From Prostheceraeus crozeri (lineage: Eukaryota; Platyhelminthes; Polycladida; Euryleptidae): 64,000 nt of DNA. The stretch covers positions 62,001 through 126,000 of the forward strand of contig CAJQUW010007430.1 of NCBI GenBank assembly GCA_907163375.1. Reading direction: 5' to 3'. Below are positions 33,711 through 44,100 of this stretch, piece after piece (position 1 is the first letter of the stretch; each line of letters begins with the position of its first letter). Both the position numbers and the translations under genes were made by a program. The notes under the pieces were generated by a model, which saw only the letters and a program-made list of their open reading frames with translations, was not told the DNA's origin and made no database searches.

Positions 33711-33907
33711 TGCTCAAGACAACGCATGTGGTCTTGCGAATAGTCACGTAATAATCACTTTTCTGTCGTTTAGATCATAACACAATTACTTTAACTGTGC
33801 TCATTAAATCCTAGGCCTATATATTTGGAATCCAGACTGGCGTGAAATGTAAAAGAGCTGCCGAAGAGTTCCTGCTAACTGCCTTGGTAATATCCCAGTA
33901 GTAGTAA
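33711..33907. other. Short spacer
   Basis: Nothing recognised between the inverted-repeat unit and the hAT-like element. Confidence 0.5.
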
Positions 33908-34245
33908 CTTGATCAGGGTGACCACTTGGCCAGAAATTTCTGACCAGTCAGAAATGGTCAGAAAAATACACTCGCATTTCAAATGACGTCATCCTTCACA
34001 ACTGAAATATTCATGAATGGAATTGTGGACTCAGCACACTAATTTTTTGGACTTTCGAATTTAAGGATATTGCAATGGTTAATCCGTAGCCGAAGATTTC
34101 CCTGACGTCAGCTTGTGCGTTTATCGTGACAATCCTCACATTGTGCCAATTTGATGGTGTGTGCAATCGCTTTGATATGTTTAAGTTATGATATTTTGAA
34201 TATAATTCTTGGTGAAAACGAATTTTCACTTCTCATTCATGCCGG

Positions 34246-35380
34246 ATGATTTTGAATTGCGAAACCAGGTTTCTGAACCTATACGTTGTCGTCGAAGCAG
34301 CTTGCTATCAATTTCCCATCATCGAAAAACTTGCACGATTGGAAAGCGAAAATGAAAGACTGTCTGAAGCTGAAGGACCTTCTCATCAAAATGGCCAATT
34401 TGTCATCCATTTGAAACCGTTTCTCGATTTTACGAGGAAGACTCTATCATTGAACGGGAATGTGTATGGCTTGCTTTTGATTTTGTTAGAACTGGTGTTG
34501 AAACTGCTTGTCCGTCTTGGACATGACATTCTCTTTCAGCTATAGACGACTTCAGTTTGTTCGAAGACGGAAAAATCCTCTTCCATTTTCGTGTAAATCA
34601 CGAGATTTCAACTATTCGAAGAACATTCTTTCGATTTGCAAGGAATTCTGCAAAGTTGATGAGATGGACTTGGAGCAGACTCAAAACAACTGAGCGTTAT
34701 TGAACGAATGCATTCTTCGAAGCGTACTGGTTCGATTTCATCCTTTTCTGAAATCAAAATTTGTGCGACAATGCTGAGTTCTATTCAAGCATGTCAAGGA
34801 CTTCAACGATGCAGCGTTGCAAAGCTTGAAACGTCTTGCTCTTTAAATGTTACCGTTGCCGACCTTGCAGATGAATGGGCTCAAGTTAGTGTGAAAAATG
34901 GCAGAGATGATAGCAGCCTTACTGATCTGCACAAGAACGGTCAGTTGTCCACCCACGTATCCTCTTTGACCAGACTTGCTGAAAAAGTCATGGTTTTTTG
35001 CCCACACAACATGATGATTGAATCGGACTTCAGTAAGATGAGAAGTTTTTCGAAAACGATCACCAATCGAACTTCAGCTTGAAGATGTGCAACGCATTTC
35101 GTTTCGTATCCGATTTTTTGACCGGGACTCTTTCGATGATTTAGAACCTCCATCACTCATGATTGACAAAATCAAGCTGGCCAGTAAGGAATACAGGACA
35201 CTTTGCGATGAAAATAAGAATTGAATTGCTGAGACAGAGGTGCTGAGATGGGAAATTGATGTGTTCAAGATTAAGACCAATAAAAAAATTTAGGATGGAG
35301 ATGCAAGTGGCAGAAAGTGAAATTCGTGACGCAGAGGTCATGTTCGAAGCTGCAAAGAGAAGGAAAATCGAACTATAATT
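34246..35380 (+). pseudogene. hAT-like transposase remnant, related to 61486-63700
   Basis: Spread over several frames. The clearest part (34708-35082) ends PHNMMIESDFSKMRSF, matching THNMDVERGFSVMKTA in the element at 61486-63700. The following frame gives FDDLEPPSLMIDKIKLASKEYR, matching PPKSLLNDVQSAGSNYRKES there, and the end EAAKRRKIEL matches the charged tail. Order and spacing agree, so both come from one family. Many frame changes and stops; the N-terminal half is barely readable. Confidence 0.7.
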
Positions 35381-35615
35381 CCCAAGTGATCGCAACACTG
35401 AAAGCTTAAAATCGGCACCATGTATTGTTGTTTTTTCTTTCCTTAAATATGTACGAGGCGTGTTCAAATGAAACCTGTTCGACTTATCTTAGCTGGTTCA
35501 TGCATGACCAATTAATCAAAGCAGACATGTGGAGCACTATTCAGTGCTTTATAACAGCGTGACAATGTGTTTGTTCATCAAGTGTATCTGTTGTTCACGG
35601 TTAATGACGAGTGAA

Positions 35616-36688
35616 ATGTCGTTCATGGTAGAAAGTCCGTCCAAAGAAGACCAGAGAGCGGTTACTCAATTCCTGACCGCAGAAGGATGCATGCCAGCAG
35701 AGATCTATCGCAGAATGGCATCAGTATACAGAGATCGAGCTGTTTCAAAGACCACAGTGACAGAGTGGTCAAGGAAGTTTCGAGAGGGGCGAACTGAAAC
35801 ATCTGATTTGCCACGTCCTGGACAGGCTCACAAAGTGGTGACTGAAAGTCTGACTGAGACCATCGATACCGCAGTCAGAGCCGATCGTCGACGAAGCATT
35901 CGAGATCTGGCAGATGACTTCAATGCCTCAATTGGCTCAATGCATACCATCGTGAAGGAAAAGTTGCAGTATCACAAAGTTTGCTCTCAATGGGTGCCTC
36001 GAATGCTTACTGAAGACCACAAGGAAAGACGGAGAACACTCAGTTTGGAACACCTGACTCGCTTCAATACCGAGAATGAGCAGTTCTTGCGTCGCATTGT
36101 GGCTGGAGACGAGACGTGGTGCCATCATTTCGAGCCGGAAGGGAAGCAGAGCAGCATGCACTGGAAGCATCCAAGTTCACCCAAGCCGAAGAAGTTCCGA
36201 GTGCAACAATCTGCAGGGAAGGTGATGCTCACGGTGTTCTTCGATATTCAGGGCCCGCTGCTCCTCGAGTTTCTTGAACCCAACGAAACAATCAATTCGC
36301 AGCGGTATATCAAGACTTTTGGACAAGCTTCACCAAGCGATAAAGAGCAAGCGACCCGGTATGTTGTCTTCAGGTGTCATTCTTCTTCACGACAACGCAA
36401 GACTACACGTTTCGAAGGCGACATCTGACGCATTGACAAGGAAGCGTTGGGAAGTTTTGGAACACCCTGCATACAGTCCTGACCTGTCACCTTGTGATTT
36501 TCACATTTTTGGTCCCCTGAAGAAATTTCTTAAGGGACAACGATTCCGATCAGACGAAGAAGTGAAGACAGCTGTTAGGGATTAGTTCAAAGGACAGCCG
36601 AAGTCCTTCTTTGCCGACGGAATTCAGCGCCTGCCCAGTGCCCAAGCAATGGGACAAGTGCCGGGAAGTCAACGGAGAATTTTTTTGA
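35616..36688 (+). pseudogene. mariner DD34D transposase, broken
   Basis: Start chosen at ATGTCGTTC (35616), just before ESPSKEDQRAVTQFLTAEG, where mariner proteins begin; the open frame itself reaches further up. Helix-turn-helix about residues 1-110, linker LTEDHKERR, then catalytic VAGDETWCHH. After a frameshift near 36310 the second part has LLHDNARLHV and HPAYSPDLSPCDFHIF, giving 34 residues between the second and third Asp. A TAG stands where relatives have Trp (VRD-W-FKGQP). A second shift precedes QWDKCREVNGEFF and the natural stop at 36686-36688. Two shifts and one stop; catalytic residues intact. Confidence 0.88.
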
Positions 36689-36919
36689 TTGTTGCTTCTG
36701 TTTTTATGTTAATAATACACAGTTGTTACTATCATTGACTTGAATGGAAGTTTGTTTCATTTTTTTCTATGGTTTGAGATGATATCTCACTTTCTATGTA
36801 TTACCATTGAACTCCATATGATAAGGGAAATGATATAGGACCATCAAATTTCAAAATTTGATATTGATCTCAGTAACAGCTAGAAGTTGAACAGAATCAC
36901 CACCTACTGCTGACCAGAT

Positions 36920-37945
36920 TTGACTTATGAAATGGCGCACGATAACTTTACCAGAGGAATGGCAATTGGGATGATGCGTTGTGGGCAAAGTTCTACAACT
37001 GTTGCGAAAGAATTGAAAATTTCAAGGGTCGTTGTATGGAGGTGGTGGTGTCGTTGGAAAGCAGAAGGAAATGTGGAAAAGAAGAACGGATCAGGAAGAC
37101 CAAGGGTATCATCCAAGCGGACAGATGCACGCTTAGTTTTAGCTGCTAAAAGAAACAGATTTGTGTCCGTCCCGAAGCTAATTGTGTACTGGAAGGTTGC
37201 TGGGAACGTTGCCTGTAGCGTTCGAACTGCATATCGAAGATTGCGAGAAGCTGGTATACAGTCTCGACGACCCGCTGTGAGAATTCCGCTGAGCCTGGAA
37301 CATCGAAGGAGACGAGTGACGTGGTGTCAAGGTCATCAGTCGTGGAGTGACAGTCAGTGGGAACGTGTGCTGTGGACTGATGAATCGAGGTTTACTCTCG
37401 ATTTCAACGATGGTCGGATCCGTGTTCATCGCTTGCCAAGTGAACGATTTCCTCTATGTTGCGTCAAAGAACACGACCGGTACGGCGTCGGTAGTGTCAT
37501 GGTTTGGGCCGGTATCTGGCGCAATGGAAAAACACCAGCAATCGTAGTGAAAGGAACATTGACAGGACAGCGATATGCCGACGAGATCGTGACACCGGTC
37601 GTGGTTCCAGCAGTGACATCGAATCAATTGATTTTTCAGGATTACAACGCAAGGCCCCATCGCGCTTCAGTGGTCTCTAACAGGATAGCAAGCAGTGGAA
37701 TCCCAACCTTGGAATGGCCCTCACGTTCTCCCGACCTCTCCCCCATCGAGCACTGCTGGGATGAACTTGGTCGCAGAGCGAGGGAGAGGTACAACCACCC
37801 ACCAGTGTCTTTGAAGATGTTGGCCGACAGACTGATCGAGCAGTGGAACCTCTTAGACCTGGCATTCATCCAGCGACTGTGCTCATCCATGCCCTCACGC
37901 ATCGATGCTTGTTTGGATGCTCGCGGTGGTCACACCCGTTTCTAA
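36920..37945 (+). CDS. Tc1-like transposase, full-length frame with changed catalytic residue
   Basis: 341 codons without interruption, normal length for Tc1. Residues 10-110 are the paired helix-turn-helix DNA-binding region with the GRPR-type hook (GSGRPRVSSKR). Catalytic blocks are VLWTDESRF, LIFQDYNARPHRA and SPDLSPIEHCW, and the C-terminus is SSMPSRIDACLDARGGHTRF. In relatives block two reads QDDNARPH; here the Asp directly before Asn is Tyr (codon TAC, one base from GAC). That Asp is the second member of the DDE triad, so the enzyme is probably inactive although the frame is complete. It lies within the mariner element. Confidence 0.88.
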   Translation: MTYEMAHDNFTRGMAIGMMRCGQSSTTVAKELKISRVVVWRWWCRWKAEGNVEKKNGSGRPRVSSKRTDARLVLAAKRNRFVSVPKLIVYWKVAGNVACSVRTAYRRLREAGIQSRRPAVRIPLSLEHRRRRVTWCQGHQSWSDSQWERVLWTDESRFTLDFNDGRIRVHRLPSERFPLCCVKEHDRYGVGSVMVWAGIWRNGKTPAIVVKGTLTGQRYADEIVTPVVVPAVTSNQLIFQDYNARPHRASVVSNRIASSGIPTLEWPSRSPDLSPIEHCWDELGRRARERYNHPPVSLKMLADRLIEQWNLLDLAFIQRLCSSMPSRIDACLDARGGHTRF

Positions 37946-38509
37946 CTTAAGTTGATAAAATCATGAATATCAAATTAAATGTTTTTGAGTAAAGCATTCG
38001 AGTTCTCCTTTTACAAACAACAAACAAACGTACAGTACAACCACGTTTAAGTCATAAGTATTCATATCAGGACTTGTTTCATTCTTTTTGTCACTGAGTA
38101 TAATTGATTGTGCTTTTACTTTGTCTGCTTACTATTCTACAAATACAGTATAGTGAACGGGTTTCATTTGAACACGCCTCATACATGTTTCTATTAGTGA
38201 GAAGATGCGTCTAGGTTCGATAAAATGAAGAAGCTCGAGGTCTTCTTAAAATATAGCGTTACTAAACATACAAAATGTGTGCACGTAATTTAAGACGATA
38301 AGATATTCTCAAAAATGCTCGTATTGCTGATGTTAAATTTTTTCTTCCTAAAAATGAATCAATGATTTAAAACTTGGACCTTTTTCGTCCTGCTCAATCG
38401 ACAGAAATTCTTTGTTAATTAGATGATTCACGAAAATATGTGGTCAGAATTTTAGTCTTTGCGAAGTGGTCACCCTGCTTGATGCTAGTTACTTAACTCT
38501 GCCGAATTA

Positions 38510-39008
38510 CATGAAAACGAACGGCATGGCGATAACCAACCAATCCGAAAACATGTGTTGGTTGTGATGTTGAAAAGTGGCATCACTCTTGAGCAAGGAC
38601 AGGAGTTTTCCACGGAGCGCGGAATGTTCATTGAGAAATGCCGAAAATGTAAAATTTAGATGACGGAAGAATTGAAAGAAAAATAATCTTATGATGCTTC
38701 CATAATTCATCAGGTAATTAGTAAGACAGGGCTGCCGTCTTCCGGATGACTGTGACAATGAATGGCCAATTTACATGAACATTGCCATTGATAGATCGAC
38801 TGCAAGTCATCCGATTCAATTTCGCCGTATGGTTGTAAACCGGATACCAAACATAGCATCAAAAGCAACTCTTCTTTTGCAGTTGGTGATCAACTCAACT
38901 GATGTTGAGCAGTCTTTCAGCAAATACAAACCCACTTTCTTTCCGCTGTGCCAAAATCTAAGCCCGGTCAACTTATTTGGCATGATGAAAGTTTATTTTA
39001 GTGAATAG
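38510..39008 (+). pseudogene. hAT-like transposase C-terminal remnant
   Basis: The frame 38775-39008 reads TDVEQSFSKYKPTFF, then CQNLSPVNLFGMMKVYF, to a stop. This fits the hAT dimerisation region (xxxERSFSxYKxxxxxxRxxLxxENLexlxxxy). Sequence upstream to about 38510 shows weak traces in other frames. It lies just outside the hAT-like element ending at 38477 and is a different subfamily from the VERGFSVMK type. Confidence 0.45.
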
Positions 39009-40834
39009 TAGTGATGTATTGTACTATGCTAGTTTGATCATTCATTTAAAGATGTTATTAAAAGCAATTTTCCATGACCGTGTGTTTTGATTGTAACAAC
39101 ATGTTTATTGTTTATATAAGTTACATGTTTTATTACTAATCATTTCATAACTTTTTTCCTTCACCAGGGTTCACCAATTCTTATGCTAATTATTAGGTTG
39201 CAAATCGACTCTAGTATCGTTGAATTATCGTAGCTTTAATTCAAGAAATCGCTTGAAATACTTAAAGATGATTAAAACAATCTAGATTAATTGAATAGGG
39301 ACCGCGGAAAACAAGATTTTTAGCACGGAATTCTCCATGGAATTTTGAAAACCTGATTGCGGAAAATTCCTGTCCCTGTTCATGAGTAATTTAAGCAATG
39401 TTGTTTCAATACATTCGTTCATTATCATCACTGATGTGAGAAAATGTGAAAAATTCGTTGTCTTGTGATGTGAGATAAGTAAAAAAAATCGCTATTATAT
39501 GATGTATGAAAAGTGAAAAATTCGTTATGATATGATTTGAGAAATTTGTAATCGGAGCAGACTAACTATCCCTGTTATAGTTGCTTTAATCATCAGCCGT
39601 TATTGTCTTTATATGAAAATTGAGTCATGTAGAATTCATTTTCTTTTAATTATTGTAATAATAAAAAGTTCAAATTTCAAGTTCAGTATACAGTGTGCAG
39701 TACATGTAAATATATCTGAAAAGTTTCATTTAAATAATTGAAATCTTATCTTTCGACTATAAAATTAACAGAAAACTCCAAAAGTCCACTTATCGGCCAA
39801 AAAACGGTCGATTAATCGGTGTACCCCTACTTTTTAGATGATTCCCGCATAAGCATATGTGCGATCTTCGAGAAGTACTCGACGACTTTAGAGTCAAGTG
39901 GCTGAAGTATCGTGTATTCAACATGAGGGAAATTGGTTTGAGAAGTGAACTTCTGAAAAACTGTTATATTTATCTGACTCCTTGTGCAGAATACTTGTGT
40001 TGATAAATCCTTAAGCTAAGTCATTCAATATTTTTTTGCACAAGCCATTAACGAATTTACAACATACTAAACACCAAAGTAGACTTTCTTTTTATTCTAA
40101 ATTCATGAAAAAAGTGATCGAAATTTCGCATACTTTTTAAAATGGGTCATCAGACAGAAAATCGAAAATTTTATAAAACTCTTGCATACCAACCTAACCT
40201 ATACACGTATATGCCAACTTTATAAACCACCATGCTATGTTATACATAGTTTGAATTACATATAATTCTATTTTAATTTTAATCATTCTAGTTTATTTAA
40301 CATGATGGTTCATTAATTTGGCATACATAGGCTAACGCCAAATCACATATCAGGCCTCAATACTGTTATACTTCAAGTATTTTTTCAACATTTTATCTTT
40401 CTTAGGGTAATTTTAAATTTTATAGTCTTTTTTATCTTATATTGTAGAATAATTTTGACTCTGCTCATTTCTTATTTTATCTTTAATTATACACTGTATC
40501 TACACTTTAAAATGCTCGCACACGCATTCATGTCGATTTTAGCATTGATAATTATACTCAATTTGTGGGAATTAACTGATTATTATATTACAGCGTGTTT
40601 GTTATTTATTCTATTCAATGGATTTTTGTGCTCACGATCATCAAACAGTGATAATACACACTAGTGCACAACAGAGGTTCATGTTCAAAAATATCACGAA
40701 CCGTGTGAAGTTTGGGTCATGACAGTCGTCAAATCCATTTCATAGAACTATTATGCCATTATTCATGCGAATGTCATTGTTATTAAAAACGGTGTTGGGA
40801 AGATCTGCTAGCATGATCCAATACTGTTGAGCTA
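39009..40834. other. Gene-free flank upstream of the RhoGAP gene
   Basis: AT-rich. 39660-39835 resembles 44490-44700: shared GAAATCTTATCTTTCGA-like and GAAAATCTCSGAAAGTCCAC blocks ending near ATCGG. It finishes CGGTGTACCCCTA, the look of a hAT-type element end. A 69-codon hydrophobic frame at 40455-40664 is probably chance AT-rich sequence. Confidence 0.4.
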
Positions 40835-40842
40835 TGACGTCG
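40835..40842 (+). promoter_or_regulatory. CRE-like site upstream of the RhoGAP start
   Basis: TGACGTCG, one base from the palindromic CREB/ATF site TGACGTCA, 65 bases before the start codon and followed by TGACG at 40848. Position suits a core promoter or 5' leader, but there is no other evidence of use. Confidence 0.25.
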
Positions 40843-40906
40843 TAAATGACGAAAGATATATAGGAAATCGATTCTTCAATTCCCATTTTGACCTTATAGA
40901 GAGGCG

Positions 40907-41108
40907 ATGGCGGCATACGATAACGGATCTGGTGAGTGTCTCCCTCTATTTCGCTTCCACCCGCGTCTCAACTTATTCCCTTTTCCAGACATTCCGCGCC
41001 AAGACAGTTTCTTCGACGACAATGACGACCCAGATCCGGAACTGGCAGGCTATGAGGCGCCTGAGTTGGAATTCGATGAGATGGGACTCGAACTGGAAGC
41101 CATAGGAG
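40907..41108 (+). CDS. ARHGAP1: RhoGAP exons 1 and 2, acidic N-terminus
   Basis: Exon 1 (40907-40931) encodes MAAYDNGS and ends in phase 1 before GTGAGT. After a 57-bp intron ending TTTTCCAG, exon 2 (40989-41108) encodes DIPRQDSFFDDNDDPDPELA through LEFDEMGLELEAIG. This stretch is very rich in Asp and Glu, like the N-termini of ARHGAP1 and fly RhoGAP68F. Exon 2 ends GGAG before GTAATG. No fold is expected; the region probably stays disordered. Confidence 0.85.
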
Positions 41109-44100
41109 GTAATGCCTTTTGAAAACAAAAGTGAAAGGTGGGGAAAGTGGGATTACCAGTATTTGTTCTTCAATCTTCTCTTTCTTTATTATTATGCGTG
41201 CAGAGTTGGAGGCATATGAAGGTGAGTGAGTTTTCCTCAGTAATCATCGCGTGTAAGCCCTCGATCCGCTGCTTCTATATTTTCAATGGTTTGATGACGA
41301 GAACACTAACATAGATTACAACTCAGGTTTTGGTAGTACTTGTATTATCATAATAGCGTGGAATAAGGTAGAGTTTGCGCCTTGACGCTGTCACTAAGTC
41401 CTAATCCTACTGGACTTGTAGTTTTCAACAGATCCCATCATTTTTTAACATCTCAGATACGAAGTGAATCGCTTTAAACATGAAGAAAACAAACCAATGA
41501 TAATTAGATATCAGATAACCACAACACCATCAACAGATGATTCAGGAGAAGATATAAGATACTAATAAACTGAATGTTTTGAATTCAAGCTTCAGTGATC
41601 GCTTCCGGCCGTTTTACGGCGAACATTTACTGATAATGACCGCAATAATTGGAATAACGTTTATCTATTTGGCTAAATTGAAATTTGTCGTCAATTTCAT
41701 TTGACAGAAGTCCGAGACTTTGATAGTGATCCTTGGAAACTTTAATGCCTGATGAAAAATAATATAATTGGGAGCCTAATCTTTTCTTCTTTGACACTAT
41801 TACTTTCGTAAAACGATTATGTGGTTATACCAATGTTCGGATAGAGAAAGCGTTAATTTTTTGATTAGGATAAATAAGAAGTTACACATATTTGGGAAAG
41901 TTTCGGTCAGTATTGCCTTGTAGTAATCTCCTTTACAATTGCACTCGCTTATATATATATATATATACATCAAAATGAAAAACATGGATTTCAATCGCTC
42001 TTATAATTCCGCCGTTCTTCAATGATTGTAGTGTGAGAGTAACGTGGATATTCACAGTCTTATGCTTTACTCTGCTGCTTATAGTTCACCTATTTACGCT
42101 TAATTTTGCGGAGCAGAGGGCTTAGTAGCTGACGATAACGTCTTAGTTAGTTGTGACCGAATACTTAATTTGTTTATTTACATAGACTTACTTTGATTCG
42201 TTGTCGTCCCTGTAATCCCATTCGGTTCTTGTTTCGATATATAGATGAGCCGGTGCATGAATTGGACGCAGGTAAGAACACCACCTTGTGTGATCAGTGT
42301 GTTGACCTTGACCGATCTTTCCGTGCAGTACGATCTCTGCTGTTATTATCAATCACAACACAAGGAAATTTCATTATATTAGCGAGTAATAAGCTGCCTC
42401 CTAATTTTGCCTTAATTGAAGAGGATTGACTTTTGAATTCTCACGTTTCGAACTAGTCACTTATGATTTATGTTCCCAAAGATCGCTCAGTTAGAAGCAA
42501 AGTGTCTATGCGCTTTAATTTTGTTGATTTTGTAGTTTTAGGTCTTATTGGAGTGAGTTAAGCGGTCAGCGATTTCAAAAGGTATTTCGTGTCACTTTTT
42601 AATCGACATCGAAGGTTAATCAACATAGGTGACAAATGATCTGGTAATCGTCTGACCAGTTTTGTGATTAGCATTGCATTAATTCCCAACCATGACCATT
42701 AATAAAGCAAAAATGAAAGTTCCGTGTACTTTTAGCTTGGTAAACTTTGTGATTGAAATGCAGTTATGCTGATAATTCGTAGTGAGGCTCATAACATCCT
42801 GCTATGATATCACGGTCGTCGATCTAGGGCTGGAATTCCAACCGATGTTTCTAGAGAGATATTAGGCGGTATCTAGTCCCTGTGCTATACAGAAGCATGT
42901 TGTGAAATGTTGCAGATGAATTGACTTTTCTTTCTTACCAATGATGTTAGTAGCAATCCGTTGATACTAATTTTTTTCTGGTTCCTCTATGCAATAAGTC
43001 AACTTTATAGTGCATCTTCATTGACATGACACATGCATAATTCAGTCCAAACGCACGCTGACAACACGTCTTTTTGACCGCAACTCGTCTATCCAGAATG
43101 CTATAGAAGTGCTCTACCTACACGGCCACCAAAAAGATGCATTGATCAAAGCATGTGTCATAATAATGGTTCGGCAGACATAAGAGTCCGCAACACTTCT
43201 AGTGAGCATTCTAGCTTCAGTTCTATGCTTCGCATGGCATAGCAATTGCCGTGGTTCTGGTCCTGTGGATAGAACAATTACCTAGTTATCTAGCAAAAGT
43301 GCTTATAAGTCCTTTCAACACGAAATGAAATCTATGAGACAAGCTGTTGGCGCAAAATGCAATGAAACTTTTGCCTGAAGGCGGGATTGCTATCTCAATA
43401 GTGGTCCATTTATAAAATGCATGTGTAACTTAATGGAAAACAAAGGCGTATTTCGACCTTTATTGTTTTGCTAGACAAAGTCAGCATGTGCATTGTCACA
43501 AAACTTCTTCATACATCACGTGTCCTGTCCAATGAACAACATTACTTAGTTTCTCAGGCGAATTTTGTTTCCCAGTAAATTGAACGTGATAAGTACTACC
43601 TATCGATATTGAATATGGAAATCCTACATCATATCGTAGTACTATTGTCCTATCAAGAGTTTCGAAATAACCTATGAGTTTCGGCTTTCATAGGCTATGC
43701 TGAGCTAATCTGTTTCGCACAGCTCTCACTTAATGCCGAGAATATCGTCCTACGTGTATTGCTCTCTTTGACATGTGCCAACAATTGTTAATGAAAATTA
43801 AAATAAGATCATATGATTACATAAGCAATACAGTCCAACCAAAATCACGTCGATTATCAGCATCATAAAGTAATAGAGACGCGGAAGAGCCGATCCATTT
43901 TCTGGCCAATGATGGCATGAAAGAATAGAACCCGTCCTTGTTGTCATGTCGAAAGGATCTGAAGTGAATCGAAATTGCTCACTATATCACTCCACTTTGG
44001 TAAATGATAATTCCATCCGTTATGTACAAAAAGGCTATGGATGTACATCAGCTTATGAATACTCATGCCATTATTCTGAACAAGAAGATATTTTGAGTGA

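Larger units (their letters stand above)
35454..38181 (+). mobile_element. mariner element interrupted by a Tc1
   Basis: Left end CGAGGCGTGTTCAAATGAAA, right end (read inward) TGAGGCGTGTTCAAATGAAA, about 28-30 bp long with few differences, and TA on each side (35452-35453, 38182-38183). Without the inner Tc1 the mariner would be about 1.35 kb, the normal size. The inner Tc1 ends near 38096 (...TTTTTGTCACTG). Its left limit is unresolved between about 36690 and 36910. Confidence 0.85.
33914..38477 (+). mobile_element. hAT-like element holding a mariner and a Tc1
   Basis: Left end CAGGGTGACCACTT at 33914 and its reverse complement ending at 38477 form terminal inverted repeats, with a further shared TTCTGACC inside. 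CTTGAT flanks both sides (33908-33913 and 38478-38483), a perfect 6-bp direct repeat. The element's own DNA (33914-35453 and 38182-38477, about 1.84 kb) carries a decayed transposase tail. A mariner is inserted at a TA at 35452-35453. hAT elements usually make 8-bp duplications, so the 6-bp figure is either erosion or a family trait. Confidence 0.75.

Noticed and set aside
40455-40664. Hydrophobic 69-codon frame upstream of the RhoGAP gene
   Set aside because: Composition follows from AT-rich DNA; no start context, no relatives, no splice link.
43080-43150. tRNA-like phrase on the minus strand
   Set aside because: An A-box resemblance only; no B box follows at the right distance.
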